Shown here: positions 46,583-56,000 of the stretch, one piece after another
Layout: each line of letters opens with the position of its first letter
How positions within the stretch are numbered: position 1 is the stretch's first letter
Assembly (NCBI GenBank): GCA_021234155.1
Contig: JAJEKV010000035.1
Span: forward strand, 7,315,891 to 7,379,890
From: Isoetes taiwanensis
Lineage: Eukaryota > Streptophyta > Lycopodiopsida > Isoetales > Isoetaceae
Reading direction: 5' to 3'
Length of the DNA: 64,000 bases
Translations under genes and position numbers: made by a program
The notes under the pieces: generated by a model
Databases searched by the model: none
What the model was told of the DNA's origin: nothing
What the model saw: only the letters and a program-made list of their open reading frames with translations

Positions 46583-47864
46583 CCTGACATGTTTCAAGTG
46601 ATGTCAGATACTCTTTCTTGCAGATCTTATTTCGAACCTAAGGTGGGGGAACCAACATTTGATCAACAATCACAGATTATCCTAGGACCTGATCGTTTCC
46701 AGCTTATGGCCATCACTTTGTTCGAGAGACCTCATGATACATCCTTGTTGGAGTCTGTTCGAGCATTTCTTCTTTTTTAATCCTTTGACGCATGATGTAT
46801 TTGCACATCTTCGCTCAGCATCATCTTCCTGGCAAATGCAGTTGGATTATGATCATTTTGCAGCTCAAGATGGACTTATGTTTCGTGATGGACTTCTGTA
46901 TATTCCGGATGGTGCTCCCCGACTTCAAGTTCTGCAGTCCTGTCATGATTCTCCTCTTGCCGACCCTTTTGGGATTCCTAAGACTCTGGAACTCATTGCT
47001 CGAGATTATTGGTGGCCAGGTCTCCGCTGCACTGTTGAGACTTTTGTATACTCATGTGATACTTGTTGTCGTGCAAAAGCTCTCAAGCACCGTCCACATG
47101 GTTTGCTTCAGCCTTTACCAGTTCGAGCCGGTCCCTGGAAGAGCATTTCCGTGGATTTCATTGTCGAGCTTCCATCCTCCCAAGGCCATGACGCAATCCT
47201 TGTTGTCCTTGACCATTTTTTCAAGATGGCGCATTTCATTCCTTGTAGCACTTCTATCTCCAGTGAAGCTACGACTGTTCTCTTGGCTCGAGAGGTGGTT
47301 CGACTCCACGGCTTGCCAGATACCATTGTCAGTGATCGCGGCCCCAAATTTATTGCCGGTTTTTGGAAGCATCTTTTGCAACTCTTGCATGTGGAACGTT
47401 CGCTCTCTTCTGGACATCACCAAGAGACTAATGGGAAAGTGCAGTGCATTAATCAAACACTTGAGCAGTATTTGCGATGCTTCATCAATTATCAGCAGGA
47501 TGACAGGGTTGATTGGCTACCCCTGGTAGAATTTGCTTACAATAATGATGTCCATGCTTCCACAGGCCAGAAGCCATTCTTTATTAATTTTGGCATGCAT
47601 CCCCAGTGGTCTTTCATGGCTCTTGGATATGGCTCAGTCAATCCCAGTGCCGAGGACATGCTCGCGAAGCTCTGCATGCTCCAGGATGATCTTCAGCACC
47701 ATCTCCTCCAGGTCCAAGCACGTTATCATTATCATGCAGATCAGCACCGCCAAAATGCGCCTCCTTTTGCAGTTGGTGATCTTGTTTGGCTCTTGCGTCG
47801 GGATTTGCTGACAGCTCGTCTTTGTAACAAGCTCGACTACCTACTTGAGTCCCTACTAAATTGA
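46583..47864 (+). pseudogene. Gypsy integrase, truncated
   Basis: The HHCC zinc region is legible (CHDSPLADPFGIPKTLELIA, YWWPGL, SCDTCCRAK). Core: SVDFIVELPSS (first Asp) and IVSDRGPKFIAGFW (second Asp). The segment that carries the catalytic Glu in the family (QTERVNQ) reads GKVQCINQ, so the Glu is gone. It continues EFAYNNDVHASTGQKPFF and breaks off at 47864 in the region that normally leads to the C-terminal domain. Confidence 0.85.
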
Positions 47865-49137
47865 ATTGAATTTATCGTCCACGAAGACTACCAAAAAACC
47901 TATCGGATCCAAATAAAAAGGCAGCATTCGTATTTTCCAGGATTAAAAGACCCCGCCTCAAAGGTTTTTGATTGTTTGCCAGGTTTAAGTACATCTACCA
48001 CATGTCATGTATAATCCTAAAGAGAAAGTGGGAATCCAATTTCATGCACCACAAAAATTACAGGTCATAGCCAGTTTAACACATAATCAACATTACTACC
48101 ATGGGACTTGAACTAACAAGTCCAAAAATATCTGCCTTAGAAACATGATTGGGTTACATTTTCCACTCCTGTGGTTCAACCTATTGATTCAATGGGAACG
48201 CCTGCCAAGCTCTACCAAACTGTCAAGCTACCATGGCCAAGCTCTACCATGGCCAAAGGCATAACAATCAATATGTTATGATGCTTTATAGCAAAAATAT
48301 ATAACTAGTCAATTATATCCAACACGTCAAATTTTAAAGGGAAGGTCAAAATAGTGCTTGTTCTAGCTACTAGGATTAGGGTTAATCGAATCTGCAGCCA
48401 CAATCTTAGAATTCAACCATCGTTAGATCTTCAGATGTCATGGGCGGAGGCATAAATACAGTCAAGAACATTGTAATTTTATAAAAAGAAACTGATTATA
48501 ACAGGGCAGTTCTGACATCTAAGAACTGGCTATAGTTCTGCATTTCGGTTTTGGAAGCTTCAACATGTTGGTCAAAAATAAGTCAGGCTTAAGGAGTAAG
48601 GGTACTTGGCATTCAGAGTGCTTGGCGTTCAAAATGGGAACCTTTGAATTCGAAATAAAGGCGGCAAATTTTTTATAGAAATTTGCGTGATGCTTCTGTT
48701 ATAGCAAATAGGCATGCATGAATTCGGCATTAGATATGTCTGGAAGGTGAAGAAACAACCTTATCCATTTGGCACACTCTCTAAATTTCATTTCTATGAG
48801 ACAATTTCTAAAAGTTTTAAGAGCTCCAGGGATTACCAAAGCTCTTCTCAATGCAGCTATGCCAATAAGCTAATAAACATGTCATAGAGCATTAAAGTGA
48901 TAGCGAATGGCTGAATAAAGATCATCTAGTACCTTATATATCTAGAGTTTGTTTGATATCTTCATGATGTGCTACTTAAACTAGACTCGACTCTGCATTC
49001 TTTCCAGCAAGCTCTAGATCCCACAAATCCAATCTCTATTAATAGAGTTATGGCCTTTCAGAGCTTGCTAATTATTTTGCTCTATAGCTATAGCTTCCAC
49101 CTAATGTTTTTGCACCATCATAAGATTAAATTGTTAC
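47865..49137. other. Spacer between Gypsy relic and Helitron 2
   Basis: AT-rich and non-coding by eye. A short repeated phrase CCATGGCCAAGCTCTAC occurs at about 48231-48262. No LTR similar to the Gypsy 5' region was found. Confidence 0.45.
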
Positions 49138-49170
49138 TAGTAACGGTGCCCAGCGTTGCTGGGTAAAAGT
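49138..49170 (-). other. Helitron 2 3' terminus: hairpin plus CTAG
   Basis: Stem CCCAGC/GCTGGG with loop AAC, 8 bases, then CTAG and T on the minus strand. Compared with CCCGGC/GCCGGG in the first Helitron, one base pair is changed on both arms. Confidence 0.85.
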
Positions 49171-49197
49171 TGGAAACGTATAAGGTGTTGCTCCAGC

Positions 49198-49403
49198 TAT
49201 TGCAACTCCTCCCTCTTTCCCTTTGTGTTGGTGTTAGTGGATGTTGTGCCATTATTCCATCCAAGATTTTAAAGTTTATTTCTATTGTCTAGCAAAGTGC
49301 AACTCCTCCCTCTTTTCCTTTGTGTTGGTGTTAGTGGATGTTGTGCCATTATTCCATCCAAGACTTTTAAAGTTTACTTCTATATTGTGTAGCAAAGAGC
49401 CTA
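49198..49403. repeat. About 103-bp tandem duplication inside Helitron 2
   Basis: GTGTTGGTGTTAGTGGATGT followed by TGTGCCATTATTCCATCCAA occurs twice, at about 49223 and 49324, with nearly identical flanks TGCAACTCCTCCCTCTTT. Confidence 0.9.
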
Positions 49404-49918
49404 TGACAATACGATTTGTTTTGTTCTAATGGTTGGTTGTGTTCAAAGAATGTATTGATTTTGTATAAGAAAATGCCACAAGTTTTACATGTGAAGCATT
49501 ATTGTGGGTATCCTAGTGGCATTATATTATATTCTAGTGCATGTTCACCATGCAGGTCTTTGGAATTCCTAAAACATTAGCTGATGTCATCAATTTACAT
49601 CCATGAAGCATATTGTTCATATCATTATTATATTAGGTTGTAGTGGTATGCTAAGGATAACCTTTGGCTTCTTCCAACAATCCAGAATGGCCAAAGTGAA
49701 AATTTGCAGTTAATGCATAAGGACATCATGGCTAACATAGCAATTTGCATATAAGAATGGTTTGACATAAGTAGTAGGGCAAACCTTGAGAGATAGGACT
49801 AAATTCGAAGCCCAAGAAAACAACCATTTATACAGAAAGTAGATATAATATATACTATGTGTATATTCCACTGCAACTTATAAGATCAAATCACTAATGT
49901 AGCGAGGTAAATTTCTTA

Positions 49919-49956
49919 ATTTCATTTTCATTTTCATTTTCATTTTCATTTTCATA
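49919..49956. repeat. (TTTTCA)n microsatellite
   Basis: Five tandem TTTTCA units, then a variant TTCATATTCA. Confidence 0.95.
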
Positions 49957-50531
49957 TTCAGTCAATATTCGAGTAAGAGAAGTACCATGCCACATCCATG
50001 GCACAACTGAGAGCTGAACTCTTTTTAGAAATACATGTGCCACGTATCTCAAAGCATAGCTGTTTGAAATAAAGGTGGAATAGGGATCTCAGACTCCTCT
50101 AATTTCTTTATCTAATTTCTTTATCTTACTGCAAAGATGCACAAAAGTTCAGCAAGTACTTACTGTCATATTCTTTCGCATGCTAAAAAAAAAATGCAAG
50201 AACCAAGATAAACATGAAAATGTTAGAATCAAGACATGAAACTCGACATCAATGTTTGGAATAACAGTACCTAGCCTGGGGAATTTTTGACATGCTGTAT
50301 TCTCAACTTGAGTTCTGATGCAGGCCAAAATCCCATGCTGTTCAAATTTTCAAATTTGCTGCAAGACAATTAAAAAAGCATCCAGAACTACCGTCCTAAA
50401 AAAGCTACACTAAAGCTACGCAGTAATGCTACCCTAAAGTTACACATCCATCAAAGTTAGTGGGCATTAAAAAGGCTTGAAATATTAAAGAAAATCTCCC
50501 CATGCAAATCCACACTCTACCTATCTATCAA

Positions 50532-51249
50532 TCAAAGTTGTTTCAATAAACCACAATTAGACTCTAGCTCAGAACTGGATTCCTTTTTAATAGTCACCAT
50601 GCATGTCAACCGAGAATACATCATCATTTGGAAGGATATACTCCTCCTGCACTTTTCAAAGACCTTGTTTTCATGTCCATGCTGCACATATGTTATTGTA
50701 TTCCATGAGATAGTATCATGCTGTGGCATTTCCAATTTGCATGCATCTTCAAACTTACCACAGTGAACATAGGCTGCAATCATGGCGTTCAATGTCACTA
50801 TATTTCGGTTATGCATTTTTTCAAGTAAGCTCTTTGCAAATCATGAAAGATAAACACATATCAAATGCCCTTTGTGCCTAATTCATCAAAACACATTGCA
50901 GTCAATACAAACAAACAAATGCAGATAGGATCATATAAAGCAACGGCTAAGACAGGTGCCTTCGAACATCAAATCCAGCAAGCTTTCTAGCATGATCCTG
51001 TTTCTTGATCCAAAACCATTGATAATTGGAACTCCACAGATGTTTGTGCTTCCTGCAGTCTCTGCATCCCACAAAATATCGCAATAATACCAACAAAATT
51101 CTTTTTTGCCTTTTGCTTTCTATTGCCTTCTCCCCAAGCTTTCCATATATTTGTGCTGCCTGCAGAAGCCGCACATTAGCAAATACCGCAAATAATAGCA
51201 ACGAACTTATTTTTTTCTTTTTTTGTTGTCTAATGTTGTCAAACATCAA
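50532..51249 (-). pseudogene. PPR protein fragment(s)
   Basis: Minus-strand 50816-50532 reads RNIVTLNAMIAAYVHCGKFE, then DACKLEMPQHDTISWNT and YVQHGHENKVFEKC, a clear PLS-type PPR pattern (N.V..NAMIA.YV.CG, MP..D..SWNT). It ends in unrelated sequence after about 65 residues. The piece 51249-50947 (LLQAAQIYGKLGEKAIESKR) may be another degraded motif of the same gene. Fragment captured or left in Helitron 2, same orientation as the element. Confidence 0.65.
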
Positions 51250-52309
51250 ATTCTGGTAAGCATTCCAGCATCAAATTCTGTTTCCTTATCTCAAGCCATG
51301 ACAATCGAAAGCTGTGTTAGGGATAAAAGATCTTTGAGCAGCAAAATTATTTGCAGCATCGAATCAAATAAAGTTACACGAATGGTCAACTATTCAAATA
51401 ACTGCAGAAACACATGTACATTGTTGAAAACTGGGTTTTTCAAATTACTGTACATTAGAATAATTTCCAACAGATAAGTGCTCTGCTGTTGAACCAGGGC
51501 ATACACGGTAGGTGAGTGCCATTCCCTTAGAACCAGAAGCTTTAACTATTTTTGTCTAATGGTCTAGTTTCCATAAACGGGTGCAGCACCAACTGTGCTA
51601 CTTAAGCATAACAATAGAAGCATCAGACAGAAAGCACGGCAGAAAGGCTTCATAAATGTAAGATTTTACCTGAACTGCATAGGTTTTGAAAGCAATATAT
51701 GATACTGGGTACTGCTCTTCAGCTTTTCCAATTTTCATGAGTAGGGTCTTGCCGTGTGGATATCTGGCACATGGAAGGGAAGCCATAGCCGACCATCTCC
51801 TTGGATCTTCATCTCTACAGGATGCATCCACATCTGGACTTATCATTCCCTCTGTCGTTTAAACCACGCTCAACTGCCCTACCCTACCCGCCATAGCCCA
51901 TCGCTAAGATAGGATCTCTCTCCGGAACAGACAATGCATCCGTTTGGGTTCTAGGGTTTTTGCATGAGATGTTCGGGTGCAATGGCAGGCTCCGTCCTTT
52001 GAATAAAAGCTCCCAGTTGCATCTCCTGCCGTAAAGAAAAAACTCTAATTGCTGAAGAAGATTTGTGCACCATGGCTGCCATGCTCACGAAGATCCGGTG
52101 CTAGTAAGTTTTACCGTAGATTGGAAAAAAGGGTAAGCCACAAAAAACGCCTAGAACCCTAATACGTCCAAACCCCTTTTTTTTTTGCTTTTTTTTTTAG
52201 CTAAAAAGGCTTTTAACGTGACATCATCTACACCGTTGGGTAGATTAATCCGGACCGCCCAATTTAGGGCTCGGTGCATACTTACGGTATAAGATACTAC
52301 AATGAACCT

Positions 52310-52520
52310 GGCTCTGATATGATGTTAGAAATATGAAATCAAGCAAGAAAGAATGAGAGAACACAAGACTTTTCCCCACAACCAGCTTAAACTATATTCA
52401 ATATAAGATCAATATATATAAACAAGTATATGAGCCATATCAGGCAAAGGTTGAAAAGGCAAAGGTGTACGTCTTCCTTATAAGAAGAGTTCGAACAATA
52501 AACACAGTACCGTCCCTTAA
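52310..52520 (-). repeat. Copia-type LTR relic with primer-site remnant
   Basis: GGCTCTGATATGA (52310-52322) is the complement of a degraded TGGTATCAGAGCC primer site, directly followed by TGTTAGAAATATG, as at the LTR border of a minus-strand Copia element. The far LTR border is not defined. No coding part seen next to it. Confidence 0.45.
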
Positions 52521-52789
52521 GGGCGAAGCTCACCTCCCAATCGGGTTATCCTGAGCAAGAGAACTTCTGAAAAAGATTGAATTTTGGAATAGGAAAGGAT
52601 AAGGTTATATCAGTCTAACCACTAGAGAATCCACAATATAGTGAACACAAGTTCAAGGAAGAGATAGGCTTAAGGATTGACCTAGGCACTAAAGCTAGTT
52701 ATGGCAAGTAATGGGGATCAAGAGAAATCGGCTTGCAAGAGGGGCAGCTAATGTTGTTGCTAATGTTGTTGCTTATGCCCATAGGTTAC

Positions 52790-53275
52790 CACTGGAAATT
52801 ATCTATATCACAGGTGCAGCAGGTTTTATGGGTACCCATGTTTCCATTGCTTCAAAAAGACGAGGAGATTGAGTTGTTAGTATTGATAATTTTAATGACT
52901 ATAATGATCCATCCTTGAAAGATCTAGGCAAGGTTTGCTGCTTAAGAGAACATATACTTTGTTCAACGGGACATCACTTAAATAGGTCTGTTAAAGAGAC
53001 TTTTTGATCTTGTTACATTTACTCATGTAATGCATCTCGCAACACATGCAGATGTTACATATGCTCTGCAAGCTCCTAGCTCATATATCCACGACAACAC
53101 AGTTGGCCTTCTCACACTAAACGAAGCATGTAAAGTGGTCAATCTTCAACCTGCAATTATTTGAGATTCTTCAAGCTCTATGTATGGATTAAACACTACA
53201 AGTTCTCTCTCAGAGGACAAGACTGATAAATCAACTAGTTTGTATGCTGCTACTAAGAAGGCAGGAGAGAAATAC
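52790..53275 (+). pseudogene. UDP-glucuronate 4-epimerase (GAE) N-terminal fragment
   Basis: GAE makes UDP-galacturonate for pectin in the Golgi. Legible in order: ITGAAGFMGTHVSIASKRRG (Rossmann GxxGxxG), DNFNDYNDPSLK, LFDLVTFTHVMHLA, SSYIHDNTVGLL, DSSSSMYGLNT and SLYAATKKAGE (catalytic YxxxK). In-frame stops (after KRRGD; after QPAII) and shifts near 52930-53010 show decay. It ends abruptly after KKAGEKY; roughly half the catalytic domain is absent, and the N-terminal membrane anchor is not seen. It runs antisense to Helitron 2. Confidence 0.85.
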
Positions 53276-53582
53276 AGAGGACAAGGCTGAATAAGTTCCT
53301 TTCAAAATGCTATAAGATCCAAAGATCTTCTTGGTTGTCTGTCTATCACCATTTTCAACATGAAAAATGCAACCAAATCACTCATTGGAATTAGGAACTT
53401 TGATGAGGCATCCTCTGGCTTTTCCAGTTAGTCTCTCTTTAGTCTCCTCAAATTTCTTCAATAGATCCTCCCTAAATTAACAAAGTGGGAAATGTAATAT
53501 ACAAAACAGATATTGTGAGCTTATGTTGAACAAGTTATGAATATTACTTATCCAGTTTAAATAGCAAATATTGATAACCGGA

Positions 53583-53650
53583 TCACTCGAATGGTAACCA
53601 TTAATATTTTAGTAGACCACTAGCATGGTGGCCATTAATATTTTAGTAGA
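53583..53650 (-). repeat. Tandem 34-bp repeat of the presumed Helitron 2 5' end
   Basis: Two copies (53583-53616 and 53617-53650) match at 29 of 34 positions. Each ends, read on the minus strand, with the terminus-like TCTACTAAAATATTAATGG. Confidence 0.8.
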
Positions 53651-53747
53651 GTGACATGCATGTAAATATCTAGCTGGCAAATGGTGCTTATCTCATTAAA
53701 TAATAGCCCAACAAGTGCAAAAAATATGGGCAAAAGTGGCAACTTAT

Positions 53748-54032
53748 CTATAACATGAACAGTAAGTGCTTCACATTTGTTAGCACAGCATCATTCCATG
53801 TCCCTGGATACTCAAACACTAATTTATAACATTTTTCTTCAGTTTGCAGTTTAAACGTATTTTGGTCTTCCATAGATAACCTGATCTCTGATGACGTATA
53901 ATCCTTAATAAACTTTTTCTTGTTCCACCAATGCCCCCAACGTATCTTGTATCCTTTAGAATTCATGTACGGTTTTTTTGTTGGACTACTACCGTCTATG
54001 TTAACAGTGAACACCGCCTTGTCAGAGGCCAA
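53748..54032 (-). pseudogene. Unknown ORF, possible gene fragment
   Basis: An uninterrupted frame (about 94 codons; upstream codons continue to DAYLASDKAVFTV) with a coherent composition: KKPYMNSKGYKIRWGHWWNK, then SEIRLSMEDQNTFKLQTEEK and KLVFEYPGTWNDAVL. I do not recognise the family. It lies downstream of, and in the same direction as, the kinase relic, so it may be another captured fragment. Confidence 0.4.
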
Positions 54033-54171
54033 ATATGCATCTATATCTTTTCTTGAACTTGGGAATCACATGACACCCAAACATCAATTGTTGTAGACCC
54101 GCGATGTCCAGCCAAACAGTAGTTGTTTATAGGCAAGCAAGTGTACCCGAATTTTTGTACCCAAATCATCA

Positions 54172-55147
54172 ACATTCAGTATATAAGATGTCTTTGTCCC
54201 TTGCAATTACTTCCTTTAGATTTGTTTGCATAAGCTCCATAACCAAATATGTTTTACTATTATGTCTATAATCTCTAATGTATTGCACCACCTGCGGGTG
54301 GGAGCGCTGCAACCCTGCCATGATAGCTTGCTTTCTTCTCTCAGCGGCGCCAGTAGTTTCTTTGACTGCAGACATGCAAACCAGAAAAGGTCCCTTTGTA
54401 AACTTTACTCAAAGCTCCTTCTTCTAATAGATCATCCTCAACATAAAAGACATCCTCCTTATCTACACTTTGGCCCTCCCTAGGCTCTGAAAGGATAACA
54501 TTTATTATGATCTCCAACTTCCTCTACAAATGCTTCAACAAGCTCCCATGGCTGTCTGATGGGGGATTCCAATCCTCCAAAAGCTTCATCAAATGCCTTA
54601 ATATCATTACCAAAATATATATCTTGAGGCATGCCTTTGTGATGTGGTCATCCCATATTATTTTCTTCTGCAAGTGATTGATCTCTTTCAGACTCTCCTC
54701 CTGTTCACAAACAAATGTTCAATGAGAAGTCCGTTCACCATTTGAACATCGTAATATCATGCAACATGTCCTCAAACTCAAGGGAATTTTCCTGCCATAT
54801 TACTGCTGAATTCAACCACATCTCTGCTCCATATATTTTGACAAGTTCCAATCACGATCCAGCACAAGCAGAAGGTTGTTCCCAACATTTCTTGTGTCTG
54901 AAGACTTTATTTCTGCTTCAAATAATGCTCTCCAATACCGAACATATTCCAACACCTCAGAACATCTGCTGTTGATCGAAGAACATTGTTTCTTATTGAC
55001 TATTGCTTCTTTTGCAAAATCTATGACCTTTTGAGCTAAATTAAATACAAAAGTGGACCAATACAAAAGAGCAGGTTCGTCTTCAATGTTAGGCAGAAAC
55101 TCACAACGTGGAGGAGTAGACAAGATTCGAGTAAGAACCCAATCCAT
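54172..55147 (-). pseudogene. Receptor-like/cytoplasmic protein kinase fragment
   Basis: Minus-strand 55147-54812 encodes a helical N-terminal region (MDWVLTRILSTPPRCEFLPN, YVRYWRALFEAEIKSSDTRN). After stops and shifts, the kinase domain starts with the glycine loop LLEEGALSKVYKGTF, then SAVKETTGAAERRK (VAVK lysine), HPQVVQYIRDY and KTYLVMELMQTNLKEVIARD. It ends at 54172 within the N-lobe; HRD and DFG motifs are missing, so no active kinase is possible. Family within plant kinases not resolved. Confidence 0.75.
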
Positions 55148-55761
55148 TTGGAATTAAGAAAGGAAAGAAGAAAGGATTTCCCGGCACAAGAAATCTCTCC
55201 AAATTCAAGAATGTTTATTGCGAATACGGATACCCAAGGATATGAAGGAAAACACAGATTCAATCTCAGGTATACATATCCAGATTCTTCGCTTTCGCAA
55301 GACAAGATAATAGACGAAATCCTCGTGGGCTCATTTCCCATCTCGCCTCCCAATATTTCATATTTCTGGCAGGGAGCCAAATATTTTGCCTATCAAACCA
55401 AAAACTGGCGCTATAAAAAACCATGTTTAACAGCAGGTGGATTGCAAACATAGGATACATGCTCGGGTTACGGCTCCTCCTATCTCCGTTCAATTTTTTT
55501 TTTTGGATTTTTGAATTTCCCCAGCCCTTGATTTCTAAAACTTAGGATCTAAGGGTGAAAGTTAATGCCACATCAATGTTTCCTGAGTTGGAGGTGCTAT
55601 GTGGATAGGCTAGAACTGCAAGAATGGCTGTAGGTTGGGCTGGTGTGCTAAAAATAACAAGATGGTGTGCACGGAGGGTTGCTTTCCATGGCCCGAGGGT
55701 GAAGTGGCTTAAATCAAATCCACTATTTGACCTAACAATATACACAAGACTAGTTATTGAG

Positions 55762-55950
55762 AATTCTGTGGAAATTGCCTTTTGAGCCTGACCTGAGCTA
55801 TTGCCTATATCATCATGCTTTGGGCCATTTTCTGGGTTTCGTGCCCATACTGGGGCACGGTCAGGCTCATAACGATAATCATAGAATAGCTCTTCTCCAG
55901 CTCCTATTTTTTCTTTTGCAAATATACCTACTCTGTGGTCTCCAACAAGC
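55762..55950 (-). pseudogene. Polycomb E(z)-type H3K27 methyltransferase, C-terminal exon fragment
   Basis: GDHRVGIFAKEKIGAGEELF followed by YDYRYEPDRAPVWARNPE is the end of the SET domain of plant CURLY LEAF/SWINGER proteins, including the ELFYDYRY cofactor/lysine-channel motif. The remainder of SET, CXC and SANT regions are absent. The surrounding frame 56000-55542 continues with unrelated sequence on both sides, so this is a lone exon-sized piece. Lies about 600 bases from the kinase relic, on the same strand. Confidence 0.85.
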
Positions 55951-56000
55951 CAAGCGAGGGGTGATAAAGCAAGCAGTGGGATTGCAATTGATTTGAACAT

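Larger units (their letters stand above)
43098..47864 (+). mobile_element. Ty3/Gypsy retrotransposon, 3'-truncated and decayed
   Basis: Domain order is gag, protease, RT, RNase H, integrase, i.e. Gypsy type. Gag and pol sequence patterns ([55 protein letters not shown]) recall Sushi/Tcn1-type chromoviruses of fungi, vertebrates and seedless plants rather than common seed-plant Gypsy lineages; this is by memory. Integrase stops at LCNKLDYLL, so the C-terminal domain, any chromodomain and the 3' LTR are missing. Many stops and frameshifts. Confidence 0.85.
49138..53650 (-). mobile_element. Non-autonomous Helitron 2 carrying gene fragments
   Basis: On the minus strand the 3' end reads CCCAGC-AAC-GCTGGG, then CACCGTTA and CTAG, next base T (plus-strand 49138-49141 and 49148-49170). 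Spacing and loop equal those of the first Helitron. A likely 5' end, TCTACTAAAATATTAATGG on the minus strand, lies at 53650 and is tandemly duplicated at 53616. The base before it is not A, which breaks the usual rule, so this end is less certain. No Rep or helicase inside; instead PPR and epimerase fragments and an LTR relic. Confidence 0.6.

Noticed and set aside
47865-49137. Gypsy 3' LTR
   Set aside because: No similarity to 43098-43640 found by eye; the element appears truncated inside integrase.
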